Positions 44,761 to 54,421 are shown, counted from the stretch's first letter. The stretch is DNA of 64,000 nt from JAMXLO01 sp963819855 (GCA_963819855.1 CAWFYC010000029.1:21790-85789); one strand, 5' to 3'. The notes: generated by a model not told the origin, from the letters alone. A program made the numbers and translations.

Positions 44761-45308
44761 CCGCTGGTCGCCGCTCGCTTGCGGAAGTACGCCGCGAGCT
44801 GGATGGTTATCTGGTCCGCCAGCGCGTTGGCCAGACGTCGCGTGATCGCCTCGTTCTCCAGGTCCATCGCGAAATACTGCGTGTCGATGACGTTCAACCC
44901 ATCCACTGCCTTGGCATAGCCGCTGCTCAGCTTCGTGCGACCAGGATCCTGGGCAACCAGGGTCCAGTTGGCGCTGCCGATCATGCGGATGCGGGTCACG
45001 CTGCTGTCCGGCTGGATCGCGATGCCCTCGCCGGAAACCGAGAACCCGACCGTCAGGTCGTACATATGCGCCACACCGTTGCCGTCTCGCTCGAAGCGTT
45101 CCTGTAGCGCCTGACGCATCACCTGCCCCGGGCGATCGGGAATCAGGTCCACGTAGATGGCAGCCAGCTCACGTTGCGCCACACCGGCATTGCCCGATGC
45201 CGTGGGCATATAGACCGGCTGAAAGCCGCACCCGGACAACGCAGCACCGGCCGTTGCCGCCAGGAAATGCCGCCTGCGACACAGAATTCCTGGCACACGA
45301 AGGCTCAT
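44757..45308 (-). CDS. lptE: LPS-assembly lipoprotein LptE
   Basis: 183 residues. A lipoprotein signal with ALSGC gives the lipidated Cys near residue 27 after a hydrophobic stretch; FQPVY follows, as in LptE. Together with LptD it forms the outer-membrane LPS translocon. The sequence is poorly conserved in general, so the call also rests on position between leuS and holA. The start ATG overlaps the leuS stop in ATGA, and the end overlaps holA. Confidence 0.88.
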   Translation of the reverse strand: MSLRVPGILCRRRHFLAATAGAALSGCGFQPVYMPTASGNAGVAQRELAAIYVDLIPDRPGQVMRQALQERFERDGNGVAHMYDLTVGFSVSGEGIAIQPDSSVTRIRMIGSANWTLVAQDPGRTKLSSGYAKAVDGLNVIDTQYFAMDLENEAITRRLANALADQITIQLAAYFRKRAATSG

Positions 45309-47911
45309 CAGCCCGCCACGAAGTTGATGATCCGGTCCGGCACGTAGATCGTCTTCCTTACCGTCCTGCCCTCCAACGCGCGGACTACATTGGGTTCCGA
45401 CAACGCCGCTGCGGCGTTCGCCTCCTGACCGCAGTTCGGCGGACGCACGATTGTCGCTCGCAACTTGCCCATCACCTGCACCGCGATCGTCACGGTATCC
45501 GCGACCAGCAGGTCCGGATCGGCTTCCGGCCAGGGCAGGTCTGCGACCAACATCTCTGCGCCAGGATGCATACGGCTGTACGCTTCCTCGGCCAGGTGCG
45601 GCATCATCGGCGCGATCAGCCGGACCAGCATCTCCAGCGCTTCGCGGCGCGCCGCCCCGAGCCCGGGCGTAATCCCGGCATCCGCGATCGCATTCGCCAG
45701 CTCGTACAGCCGCGCGACCGCGACGTTGAACGCGAAACTGTCCAGCGCCTCGCTGACCGCGACGATCGTGCGGTGGGTGACGCGGCGCAGGTCGCGTCCG
45801 GCATCAGATGCCGCCTCGGTCGGCACATCGCCAAACGTCTCGACCAGCCGGAATACCCGCTGGGTGAAGCGGAACGCACCGGCGACCCCGGCCTCGGTCC
45901 ACTCCATGTCGCGGTCGGGCGGGTTGTCCGACAGCACGAACCAGCGCGCCGTGTCGGCACCGTAGCGCCCGATGATCGCCTCCGGATCCACCGTGTTGCG
46001 CTTCGACTTGCTCATCGCCTCCACGCGGCCGACCACAATCGGCTCGCCGGTGTCGCGATGCACGGCAGTGCCATCCGGCTGCTTCATCACCTCCTCTGGA
46101 TAGAGCCAGGCGCCGTTCGCGCCAGGCGCCGAGCGGTAGCTTTCGTGCGTCACCATGCCCTGGGTGAACAGCCCGGCGAACGGCTCTTCGAAATCCAGAT
46201 GTCCGGTGCGTTTCATCGCCCGGGTGAAGAACCGCGAATAGAGCAGGTGCAGAATCGCATGCTCGATCCCGCCAATATACTGATCGACCGGCATCCAGTG
46301 AGCGACCGCCTGGCGCAGCACAGGCAGATCCGCATGCGGGCTGCAGAAGCGCGCGAAATACCAGGCGCTGTCGACGAACACGTCGAACGTGTCGGTCTCC
46401 CGTCGCGCCGCGGCACCGCAGCGCGGGCAGGGGACATGCTTCCAGGTCGGATGATGGTCCAGCGGATTGCCCGGCCGGTCGAACGTTACATCGTCCGGCA
46501 GTTTCACCGGTAACTGCTCGTCCGGCACCGGCACCACGCCGCAGCCGTCGCAATGGATCACCGGGATCGGACAGCCCCAGTAGCGCTGCCGGCTTACGCC
46601 CCAGTCGCGCAGCCGCCAATTCACCTCGCCACGGCCAACTCCAAGACGTTCCAGCTCGGCGATCACCGCACGCTTCGCCGCCTCCACATCGAGGCCGTTC
46701 ATGAAGTCCGAGTGGAAGATCGTGCCTGGCCCGACATAGGCCTCGTCGCCCACGGTGAACTGCGCCGGATCCTCGCCAGGCGGCAGCACCACCGGCACCA
46801 CGTCCAGCCGATATTTCCGCGCAAAGTCCAGGTCGCGCTGGTCATGGCCCGGGCAACCGAAGATCGCGCCGGTGCCGTATTCCATCAGCACGAAGTTGGC
46901 GATCCACACCGGGTAGGTCGTGTCCTTCAGGAACGGGTGCCGCACGCGCAGCCCGGTGTCGTAGCCGCGCTTCTCCGCAGTCTCGATCACCGCCTCGGAG
47001 GTACCCATCCGGCGGCATTCCGCGATGAACTCCGCTGCGTTGGGATCACGCGCCGCCGCCGCTGCCGACAGCGGATGCTCGGGCGCCAGCGCCAGGAACG
47101 ACATTCCGAACAGTGTATCAGGGCGCGTGGTATAGACCTCGACCGCGGCAATCCCGTCCGCCGGCGTCGCAAGGGCAAAATCCAGCCGCGCCCCTTCGCT
47201 GCGGCCAATCCATTTGGCCTGCATCAGGCGCACCCGTTCCGGCCAGCGATCCAGCGTATCGAGCGCGTCGAGCAGTTCCTGCGCATAGTCGGTGATCTTG
47301 AGGAACCACTGGCTGAGCCGCTTCTTCTCCACCAATGCACCGGACCGCCAGCCGCGGCCGTCGATTACCTGCTCGTTGGCCAATACCGTGCCGTCGACCG
47401 GGTCCCAGTTGACCCAGCTTTCCTTGCGCTCGACCAGGCCGGTGCGCAGGAAATCCAGGAACAGCTTCTGCTGATGGCCGTAATACGCAGGATCGCAGGT
47501 AGCGAATTCGCGCTCCCATTCGAGCGACAATCCCATGCGCTGGAGCTCGGCGCGCATGGCAGCGATATTGTCCCAGGTCCACTTGGCCGGGTGAATGCCA
47601 CGCTCGCGTGCCGCGTTCTCCGCCGGCAGTCCGAACGCATCCCAGCCCATCGGGTGCAGCACCGCGAACCCGCGCGCGCGCTTGTAGCGGGCAACCACGT
47701 CGCCCAGCGTATAATTGCGCACATGGCCCATGTGGATCTTCCCGCTGGGATACGGGAACATCTCCAACACATAGTATTTCGGTTTGTTGTCGGTCGGCAC
47801 GTCGGCCACACGGAAGCAGCCGCGCTCGGCCCAGGCGCGCTGCCAGCGCGGTTCGGCCTCGCGGAAGTTGTAGCGCGGCGCTTCGGCCGCAACAGTCACG
47901 CTCTCGCTCAT
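45308..47911 (-). CDS. leuS: leucyl-tRNA synthetase
   Basis: 867 residues. The HIGH motif is HMGH at residues 60-63 within PYPSGKIHMGHVRNY, and the KMSKS motif is AMSKSKRNTVDPE. The editing (CP1) domain includes TTRPDTLFG near residue 260, and the zinc-like insertion has CDGCG and CPRCG. It charges tRNA-Leu. First gene of the leuS-lptE-holA operon with four-base overlaps throughout. In many relatives a DUF3576 gene sits directly upstream; here a TPR/OGT-like gene lies divergently between. Confidence 0.97.
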   Translation of the reverse strand: MSESVTVAAEAPRYNFREAEPRWQRAWAERGCFRVADVPTDNKPKYYVLEMFPYPSGKIHMGHVRNYTLGDVVARYKRARGFAVLHPMGWDAFGLPAENAARERGIHPAKWTWDNIAAMRAELQRMGLSLEWEREFATCDPAYYGHQQKLFLDFLRTGLVERKESWVNWDPVDGTVLANEQVIDGRGWRSGALVEKKRLSQWFLKITDYAQELLDALDTLDRWPERVRLMQAKWIGRSEGARLDFALATPADGIAAVEVYTTRPDTLFGMSFLALAPEHPLSAAAAARDPNAAEFIAECRRMGTSEAVIETAEKRGYDTGLRVRHPFLKDTTYPVWIANFVLMEYGTGAIFGCPGHDQRDLDFARKYRLDVVPVVLPPGEDPAQFTVGDEAYVGPGTIFHSDFMNGLDVEAAKRAVIAELERLGVGRGEVNWRLRDWGVSRQRYWGCPIPVIHCDGCGVVPVPDEQLPVKLPDDVTFDRPGNPLDHHPTWKHVPCPRCGAAARRETDTFDVFVDSAWYFARFCSPHADLPVLRQAVAHWMPVDQYIGGIEHAILHLLYSRFFTRAMKRTGHLDFEEPFAGLFTQGMVTHESYRSAPGANGAWLYPEEVMKQPDGTAVHRDTGEPIVVGRVEAMSKSKRNTVDPEAIIGRYGADTARWFVLSDNPPDRDMEWTEAGVAGAFRFTQRVFRLVETFGDVPTEAASDAGRDLRRVTHRTIVAVSEALDSFAFNVAVARLYELANAIADAGITPGLGAARREALEMLVRLIAPMMPHLAEEAYSRMHPGAEMLVADLPWPEADPDLLVADTVTIAVQVMGKLRATIVRPPNCGQEANAAAALSEPNVVRALEGRTVRKTIYVPDRIINFVAG

Positions 47912-48003
47912 GTCGCAGTTATTTGCTGCCGGCGCCGCCTGCGCAAGAGGCGCGTGAGACGCCTCGCTTGAGCAATTCGTCCGGCGACATCTACATTCAG
48001 GGT

Positions 48004-50343
48004 ATGAATCGTCAGCAGCGGCGAGCGGCGGGACGGCGAACCCAGGGTCCTCATCGCACTTCAGCCTCGCTGGACGAACTGTTCCGCGACGCTGTCGCCT
48101 GTCATCAGGCTGGCCGGCTGACCGAGGCGGCAGCGACGTACCAGGCGGTGCTGAGCGCCGACCCGCGCCACGCGCATGCGCTGCATCTCGCCGGTGTCAT
48201 CGAAGCACAACTGGGCCGCGCCGCGGCGGCGGTCGAACTGATCGGCCGCGCGATCCGAATCAACGACCGGGATGCGGCGTATTTCTGCCACCACGGCGAC
48301 GCCTGCGCCGATCTCGGCCGGCTGGAACCGGCAATTCGCAGCTACGACCGCGCGATTGCCCTTCGGCCGCACTATGCGGAGGCCCACGCGAATCGGGGCG
48401 ATGCGCTAGCGGCACTCGGCCACCATGACGCGGCGGTGGCGAGCTACGATCGGGCGACCGCGATCGAGCCCCTGCATGCCGAGGCCTGGTGCAACCGCGG
48501 CAACCCGCTGCGCAGTCTCGGCCGTTTCGAAGATGCCGTCGCCAGCTACGACCGTGCCCTCGCTCTGCGCCCCGACATGGCCGAAGCCTGGAGCAATCGC
48601 GGTTCGGCACTGCTGGATCTGCAGAACTACGAGGATGCGATCGCCAGCCTCGATCGCGCGATTGCGTTGCGGCCAATGCTGGCCGAGGCCTGGTTCAATC
48701 GCGGTATCGCCATGACCAGGACCGGCAAGCAGCACGCGGCCGTGGAGAGCTTCGACCACGCGCTGGCGGTGCGGCCGGACCATGCGGAGACGTGGTCGAA
48801 CCGGGGCGTTGCGCTGCTCGGGATGGAGCGCCCTGTGGATGCCATCGCTTGTTACGACCGTGCGATCCTGTTGCAGCCCGACCTCGCCCAGGCCTGGCAC
48901 AACCGCGGCAACGCGCTGCAGGCGACAGGGCAATTCGCTGATGCCCTGGACGCGTTCGATCGCGCCATCGCGGTGCGGCCGGACTATCCCGAAGCCCTGA
49001 GCGAGCGCATCCACACGCGCTATCTTGCGTGCGATTGGCGCCGCCGAGACGCAGATGACGCCGAGCTGATCGATCTGGTGCGCCGTGACGCGGCGGTGGC
49101 GCCGTTCGCCCTGTTGCCCACATCTGCCTCGGGCGAGGAGCAGCTGCGTTGTGCGCGCCAATGGGGCAGGCGGTTCCCACGGACACCCGGACCACTCGCC
49201 GGATCGCGGCAGCGGGATCTGCAGCGACGGCTCACGGTGGGCTATCTGTCGGGCGATTTCCGTCAGCATCCCCTGGCGCATTTGATCGTGGACGTCCTCG
49301 AGCATCACGATCGCACGCAATTCGAAGTGGTCGGCTACGATCTGCGGCTGCATAACGACAGCGCGATACGCCGTCGGCTCGTTGCCGCGTGCGACCGTTT
49401 CGTCGACCTGTCGGTTCTGCCGGATCTCGCGGCGGCCCAGACGATCGCCAACCACGCGACCGACATCCTGGTGGACCTCAGCGGGTACACGACCCGCGCC
49501 CGATCGGGGGTGCTGGCGCTTCGCCCGGCGCCCATCCAGGTGAGCTATCTCGGTTACATCGGCAGCATGGGCGCCGACTTCATCGACTACATCGTCGCCG
49601 ATCCGGTGGCGTTGCCGCTGGCACAGCAGCGATTTTACGACGAGAAGATCGTGCACCTGCCGGTCTCCTACCAGCCGAACGGGACTACGCGCGAGACGTC
49701 CCCCCGCCGCTTCAGCCGTGAAGGCTGCGGTCTGCCGGAGCGCGGCTTCGTGTTCTGCTGCTTCAACACCAGCTACAAGATCGCCCCTGACGTGTTCGCG
49801 ATCTGGATGCGTCTGCTCGCGACGGTACCGGACAGCGTACTTTGGCTGGTCGGAGGCAATCCACCCGCCGAAGCCAATCTGCGACGGGAGGCAGCCGAGC
49901 GGGGGATTGCCCCCGAACGCCTGGTGTTCGCGCCGAAGGTCAGCTACCCGGAATACCTGGCGCGTTGCGCGATCGGCGATCTGTTCCTCGACACGCTGCC
50001 CTACAGTGCCGGCGCCACGGCAAGCGACATGCTTTGGGCAGGGCTGCCGCTGGTGACCCGCGTCGGGACCGGCTTCGCCGGGCGCATGGCGGCCAGCGTG
50101 CTGACCGCGTGCGGCCTGACCGAGCTGATCACTGAGACCGAGTTCGGCATACGAAGCGTTGGCGTTGCGGTTGGCGACCAAGCCATCGGAACTGGCCAGA
50201 GTCCGCGCGGTGTTGCGCGACCGCGTGCGTGCATCCCCGCTGTTCGACGCGGCTCGCAGCGCCCGGCATTTGGAGGCGGCTTATGCGCAAATGTGGCGTC
50301 GCGAGTGCGACGGGCAGGCGCCGGCGAGTTTCGCGGTAGCTGA
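48004..50343 (+). CDS. TPR protein with OGT/SPINDLY-type glycosyltransferase domain (frame broken at C-terminus)
   Basis: About 779 residues in this frame. Residues 20-330 hold about nine tetratricopeptide repeats (for example AEAWSNRGSALLDLQNYEDA). The C-terminal half is the GT41 catalytic region: VGYLSGDFRQHPLAHL, ILVDLSGYTTRARSGVLALR, PIQVSYLGYIGSMG and DTLPYSAGATASDMLWAGLPLVT. It is an O-linked N-acetylglucosaminyltransferase-like enzyme acting on protein. After LTELITETEFG the frame drifts into Arg/Gly-rich text; the proper ending is in the next frame (50148-50362), so an extra base near 50146-50150 is likely. The upstream open frame inside leuS is ignored; the start is the ATG before NRQQRR. 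Confidence 0.87.
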   Translation: MNRQQRRAAGRRTQGPHRTSASLDELFRDAVACHQAGRLTEAAATYQAVLSADPRHAHALHLAGVIEAQLGRAAAAVELIGRAIRINDRDAAYFCHHGDACADLGRLEPAIRSYDRAIALRPHYAEAHANRGDALAALGHHDAAVASYDRATAIEPLHAEAWCNRGNPLRSLGRFEDAVASYDRALALRPDMAEAWSNRGSALLDLQNYEDAIASLDRAIALRPMLAEAWFNRGIAMTRTGKQHAAVESFDHALAVRPDHAETWSNRGVALLGMERPVDAIACYDRAILLQPDLAQAWHNRGNALQATGQFADALDAFDRAIAVRPDYPEALSERIHTRYLACDWRRRDADDAELIDLVRRDAAVAPFALLPTSASGEEQLRCARQWGRRFPRTPGPLAGSRQRDLQRRLTVGYLSGDFRQHPLAHLIVDVLEHHDRTQFEVVGYDLRLHNDSAIRRRLVAACDRFVDLSVLPDLAAAQTIANHATDILVDLSGYTTRARSGVLALRPAPIQVSYLGYIGSMGADFIDYIVADPVALPLAQQRFYDEKIVHLPVSYQPNGTTRETSPRRFSREGCGLPERGFVFCCFNTSYKIAPDVFAIWMRLLATVPDSVLWLVGGNPPAEANLRREAAERGIAPERLVFAPKVSYPEYLARCAIGDLFLDTLPYSAGATASDMLWAGLPLVTRVGTGFAGRMAASVLTACGLTELITETEFGIRSVGVAVGDQAIGTGQSPRGVARPRACIPAVRRGSQRPAFGGGLCANVASRVRRAGAGEFRGS

Positions 50344-50362
50344 TCCTGCTGACGCCGGGTGA
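50148..50362 (+). other. out-of-frame C-terminal segment of the OGT-like gene
   Basis: Here the frame reads YEALALRLATKPSELARVRAVL and on to HLEAAYAQMW, the normal C-terminal helix of GT41 proteins (quoted in part: ALALRLATKPSELARV). Skipping one base after ITETEFG joins it to the main frame. Confidence 0.75.
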
Positions 50363-50363
50363 G

Positions 50364-50485
50364 CCAGGGGGCTTTGCCCCCTGGACCCCCAGCAAAGGCG
50401 CAGCCTTTGCGATCCATTCGTTTGGTTGAGGACGGGTTCCAAGGGCTGTGCCCTTGGTCGGGGTCCGGGGCGAAGCCCTGGCCTT
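50364..50485. repeat. cluster of palindromic units between convergent genes
   Basis: CCAGGGGG/CCCCCTGG (50364-50384), GCAAAGGC/GCCTTTGC (50392-50410), CCAAGGGC/GCCCTTGG (50439-50457) and an imperfect CCGGGGC/GCCCTGG unit follow each other. This type of G/C-rich hairpin string is common between genes in Acetobacteraceae and may end transcription from both sides. Confidence 0.7.
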
Positions 50486-51041
50486 CTAGCTGCTGGCCTG
50501 CGACTGTTCGCGCAGTTCGCGGGCGCGGGACAGCACCTTGTTCTCGATCTCGCCCACGGTGACCGGGCTGACCGGCGCGTCCACCCACTGGCCGCTCTGC
50601 AGCACCTGGCGGAAGATGGCGACCCGTACGCCGTCGCTGCGCAGCTCGCGGCCGAGGATATAGGCGCTGGCCTTGAACCGCTCGCCGTTCGCCGCGGCAG
50701 GCGTGTACCAATCGGTGATGATGACGCCGCCGAACGGATCGGCCGATGCCAGCGGCATGAAGCTCAGCGTATCGAGAGCGCCGCGCCATAGGTAGGCGTT
50801 GACGCCAAGCGCGCCACCACCAGAGCCGCTGCCACCGCCGCCTCCGCCGCCGTCGGATTTCGCGCCGGTACCGAAGACAAGGCCGTCGCCGCCCAGGACG
50901 CTGCCGGTGCCCTGGAGCCCGCCCGGGCCGTAGATACCCGAGTAATATCGGCTCCGTCGTCTGCGGCTTGCTGCTGCTGCACGCGGCAAGCGCCAGAATG
51001 CCTGCCAGAAGCGTCAGCGATACTACAGGTCTGCTGGCCAT
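50486..51041 (-). pseudogene. DUF3576 lipoprotein, frame interrupted
   Basis: The start at 51041 encodes a lipoprotein signal (MASRPVVSLTLLAGILALAAC) and SSSKPQTTEP. The family core GVNAYLWRGALDTLSFMPL, SADPFGGVIITDWY and YILGRELRSDGV is in a different frame that opens at about 50955. One extra base near 50950 explains it: 556 bases equal 185 codons plus one. DUF3576 proteins are outer-membrane-attached lipoproteins of unknown role in alphaproteobacteria and usually lie upstream of leuS. If the base is a sequencing error the gene is intact. Confidence 0.8.
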
Positions 51042-51134
51042 CGGGTATCCAGAGGCGATTCGCGCGAACGGACCTCTGTAGCGCCACCGCGCCGCGGCGC
51101 CAAGATGGATCGGCATCAATCGGTCGGCAAAAGC

Positions 51135-51165
51135 AAAGGCGGCGGGAAGTTGCCCCGCCGCCTTT
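51135..51165 (-). terminator. Rho-independent terminator after the porin gene
   Basis: AAAGGCGGCGGG (51135-51146) pairs perfectly with CCCGCCGCCTTT (51154-51165) over 12 bases with a seven-base loop. On the minus strand the hairpin is followed by TTTGCTTTTG. It lies 27 bases beyond the porin stop. Confidence 0.85.
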
Positions 51166-51192
51166 TCCGTGTAGTCCAGGGCTTGTGTCGGT

Positions 51193-52721
51193 TTACCAGC
51201 GCATGCGTGCGCCGACGACGAAGGCGGTGCCGTGGACGTCGTTGTTGCCGGCATAGCCAGCCTGGTTGAAGTATTTGCCGTTGTTGAGGTCGAACCCGGC
51301 CTGATGGCGCTGGAAGTAGAGCAATTCGCTATAGCCCAGCAGCCCCGGCGCGATGGCGTAGGAACCGCCGACGCCGAACGCGTCTTCATGCCGCTGTGAC
51401 AGCCCGGTCAGACCGATCGCGCCTTGCGAGTCGAACTGGTAGTAGGTGGCGCCGACCCCGAGCGGCCCGTTGCTGTAGTAGATGCCGGCCACCCAGGCCT
51501 GCGCGCCGACGCCGTTCTGCGGCTTCAGGGCCATGACGCCGTTGTACTGCCCGCCCTGCCAGGCGGCATCGACGGTGAACCCGGCATAGGTGACGGCCAC
51601 GCCGGCGAACCCGGCGCTGAGGTTCTCGAACTGCCCGTTGTACTGGCTGCCCTGCGCCAGCGACGGGCCGCCTTCCAGCGTGCGCGCCAGGAGGCCAGTC
51701 GGGTCGCCCTGATACTGAACGTGGCCGCTGCCGAGATAGGCGCCCCAGGCATACAGCGCGACCGGCCCGAACGTGCCCTGATAGCGGGCGCCGCCGACAT
51801 ACAGGTCTGTGAAGCGGGCGCCGCCCGGCGGCGTGATCGTGGACGACAGGTTCGGCATTCCGGCTTCCGCCGGTCCACCCGCGAATTCCTGGTTACCGTT
51901 GTTCGGCGCGTAGTCGAAGCCGAAGTCGAAGCCGTAGAGCTGCGGCGACAGGTAGACGATCTTGGGGGAGCCGTATTCGGCGCCCTGCTGGGTGAACCAG
52001 GGATAGGTTGGTCCGTTGCCCGCGATGATGCCTGGCGCGTCGCCGTTCCACAGCCCCTGGCCAGGCTGCTGGCCGGTGGTGATGCCGTTGTCGAAGATGC
52101 CGGTGACGCCGTCGGTCTGACCCATCCGGAGCAGGCCCCAGTTGTCGCCCGCCATGTACCAGAAGGCGCGCCGGACATACAGCGTCTGGCCGCTGGTCAG
52201 GCCGGAGGTGCCGGTGTTGCCGGTGTTGCTCTGGGCGGCGACGAAGTTCTCCCGGATTTCCGTCTGGGCGCCGTAGCGCAGGCCGTTGGTCGCCATGGCG
52301 TCGACCCCGGGATACAGTCGGAAGTAGGTGCCTATCGAGTACGGCGCCAGCTTCTGTCCGGCATTGGTGCCGGTACCGAGGAAGACGGCCGTACCGGGGC
52401 GCCGGGCCCCGGGCCGAGCCCGCCTGACGTCACGAAGGACGGACCGGAGCCGACGAAGCCGCTGCCGCCGCCCAGGAAGAATTCCGACCACACCTGGCCG
52501 TTGAGGCGGACCACGAAGGTGCCGGGGGTCGGGTTGGCGACGTTGCCCGGCAGCATCTGTGCCTGGTAGTTGTTGTTGCTGTTGGCGGAGTTGCCGCCGT
52601 TCGCGGTCATCGGCTGCTGCATCGCCGGCGGGATCACCGTCACGACCGGTGCCGGCGCCTGGGCACTGGCAAAGCCGGTCAACGCGGCACTGGTGCCAAC
52701 CATCGCCGCACTGGCCAACAA
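51193..52721 (-). pseudogene. outer-membrane porin, frame interrupted
   Basis: The N-terminal frame (52721 to about 52400) has a signal peptide-like ASAAMVGTSAALTGFASAQA and FVVRLNGQVWSEFF, a porin first strand. The remainder (to 51193) is in another frame: YSIGTYFRLYPGVDAM, RRAFWYMAGDNWGLLRMGQ, many alternating beta strands, and a C-terminal aromatic end (VVGARMRW) recognised by BAM. The break lies in a G/C-rich self-complementary stretch near 52395-52410 and needs one missing base. The start is doubtful: only TTG codons precede the ATG in AAMVG. It is a general diffusion porin of about 509 residues if repaired. Confidence 0.8.
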
Positions 52722-52890
52722 GAGCTTACGCCAGTTATTCGCCGCTGGTTCAGTTCATCGCCCACGATGGCCGGGCGGTCACGTTCCTCGACTGGGCGAG
52801 CGCGCGCCCAAGCAGCCGTGGGCCTCGCCGTCGCTGCGACACGCGCAAGTGACGCAGGAGCCGCGCAGGTAGGATTCTGGCGGCCGAGGT

Positions 52891-53100
52891 CTAGTCGGCG
52901 GCGTCCTTCGCCAGGGCGGCAACCTTGGCGGTTTGCCGCAGGCGGACGCTGGTGATCTCGATGCCGATCGGCTGCCCCGCCCGATCGAATTCCACGTAGA
53001 CGCCCGGAGTGACCTCCTGGTGGCCGTCACTCTCTGCGTCGGTCGGCCCGAACTGGACGTTCAGCACGTCGGCTTCGGGGTCGTAGGTGGTGCGGATCAC
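52891..53100 (-). CDS. DUF2283-family small protein
   Basis: 69 residues from a GTG at 53100 with GAGGAG seven bases upstream. YDPEADVLNVQFG and GVYVEFDRAGQPIGIEI are the DUF2283 signature. Such proteins are often found as the possible antitoxin partner of a DUF4258 toxin; no such gene is adjacent. It is divergent from the RelE-type toxin gene. Function otherwise unknown. Confidence 0.8.
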   Translation of the reverse strand: MIRTTYDPEADVLNVQFGPTDAESDGHQEVTPGVYVEFDRAGQPIGIEITSVRLRQTAKVAALAKDAAD

Positions 53101-53213
53101 GGCCTTGCTCCTCGATCCCAATGCGCGGTTACCACAAAAACGTCGTCGCCGTCCGGAGGGCGAGGACACCGGTTGGTGGAACGCCAGCGAGCCCACCTGA
53201 TGCTTGTGAGCGA

Positions 53214-53232
53214 CTATAGCGCTACGCTATAG
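53214..53232. promoter_or_regulatory. palindromic operator of the toxin-antitoxin operon
   Basis: CTATAGCG-CTA-CGCTATAG is a perfect eight-base inverted repeat with a three-base spacer, ending nine bases before the toxin start. It is AT-rich against the background, overlaps a probable -10 region, and is the kind of site bound by the HTH antitoxin for autoregulation. Confidence 0.75.
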
Positions 53233-53241
53233 GGACTTGGC

Positions 53242-53490
53242 ATGAAGCTGGTTCGCTACACTGCTGACGCCGCCAAGGATCTGCGGCGACACAGCAATGT
53301 TGCGGGGCGTTTGCGCAAGGCGATGGACGAATACGCTACCGGAGACGGCGCGCACGCCAACCAGGTCGCGCCGCTCGTCGGGCGTCCGGAAATGCGACTG
53401 CGGCTCGGCTCGTGGCGAATCATCTTCTCGGAAACCGCGATCGAGATCGTGGTCGTTAAGATCGCACCGCGCGGGCGGGCTTACGAATGA
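53242..53490 (+). CDS. RelE/ParE-family toxin
   Basis: 82 residues. VRYTADAAKDLRRHSNVAGRL at the start (core VRYTADAAKDLRRH), then RPEMRLRLGSWRIIFSE and IVVVKIAPRGRAYE, match the small RelE/ParE ribosome-dependent RNase or gyrase-inhibitor fold. Located nine bases before an HTH antitoxin gene; toxin-first order is typical of HigBA. A palindromic operator lies upstream. Confidence 0.88.
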   Translation: MKLVRYTADAAKDLRRHSNVAGRLRKAMDEYATGDGAHANQVAPLVGRPEMRLRLGSWRIIFSETAIEIVVVKIAPRGRAYE

Positions 53491-53499
53491 GGTGCCATC

Positions 53500-53829
53500 A
53501 TGGCTGAGACGATCACGCTGACCATCGAGGAATATGAGGACCTCGTCGACGCGCGTGATGCGGCTATTGCCGCGGCCAAGATCGCGCGAGGTGAGATGGA
53601 GCTGCTGACCTCCGATCAGGTGGACGACTACCTAGCCGCGGCGACACCGCTTCAGTTCTGGCGGAACCATCGCGGTATGACGCAGACCCGGCTTGCCGCT
53701 GCTGTAGGAATTACCCAGCCGTACTTGGCGCAGATCGAAAGCGGCGTCCGCACCGGAGGCATCCACGTTTATGCAGACCTTGCCAAGGCACTGCGGGTGC
53801 AGATCGAGGATCTGCTGGAAGAGCGGTAG
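53500..53829 (+). CDS. HTH-type antitoxin (XRE)
   Basis: 109 residues. An N-terminal toxin-binding part (TIEEYEDLVDARDAAIAA) is followed by a Cro/CI helix-turn-helix MTQTRLAAAVGITQPYLAQIE near residue 67 (core LAAAVGITQPYLAQIES). It neutralises the preceding toxin and probably represses the operon through the palindrome at 53214. The gene starts nine bases after the toxin stop. Confidence 0.88.
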   Translation: MAETITLTIEEYEDLVDARDAAIAAAKIARGEMELLTSDQVDDYLAAATPLQFWRNHRGMTQTRLAAAVGITQPYLAQIESGVRTGGIHVYADLAKALRVQIEDLLEER

Positions 53830-53831
53830 GG

Positions 53832-54375
53832 CCGAAATCGGCCGGCGCCCAGGTCAATCCCCCAAAAACCGGTTTGAGGGATGCGACTACTGGCGCCGGC
53901 GGACGATGGGTAGAGCAAATCCTCATTGGGCAGGGAAGCGCGAAATAGATAGATATCGTTGCCGACCTGGAAGGGGCCGGCGCTGATCCGGTTGTCGCCC
54001 GCATCGATCGCGAACGTTGGGGTCGGCTGCCGCCCATCTTGCGGCTGCCCGCCGTAGTTCATGGGGCTATTGGTCACTTGCCCAGTGCGGCACCGGCGCT
54101 GCCACCGCCGGATCTGAGAGCTGGTGATGGTCACGGGGCTGCTCGGCGGAGGGGATACAACACCGAGCACGATAGCGTTGCCGGAGGTGCCGAAATTCGT
54201 CGCTGTCTGCGGTGACCAGCCCTGGACGGAGGGCTGCAGGTTGTTGAAGCTCGTGTTGGTAGTGGTCGGTATCGCAGCGGTCGGGTCGTTCTTCGGCAGC
54301 AAGAAACTGGACGATGTCTCACCATCCACACCATTCAACGCCGCCCCGTGGTCATCGGAGGCCCGCCCTGGATAA
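53832..54375 (-). pseudogene. unrecognised gene remnant
   Basis: A minus-strand frame carries protein-like text (NLQPSVQGWSPQTATNFG, QVGNDIYLFRASLPNEDLL) with composition unlike the Arg-rich shadow frames nearby, but it runs into improbable stretches (RRWQRRCRTGQ) and lacks a good start. I do not recognise a family. It could be a frameshifted remnant carried with the plasmid-like block. Confidence 0.3.
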
Positions 54376-54421
54376 ATGCACGGATTCCTGTGCACGGGCA
54401 GGGCCGAAACACACTCTACAC

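Noticed and set aside
46553..47971. 472-codon plus-strand frame over leuS
   Set aside because: Antisense shadow of leucyl-tRNA synthetase; Arg/His-rich text with no family.
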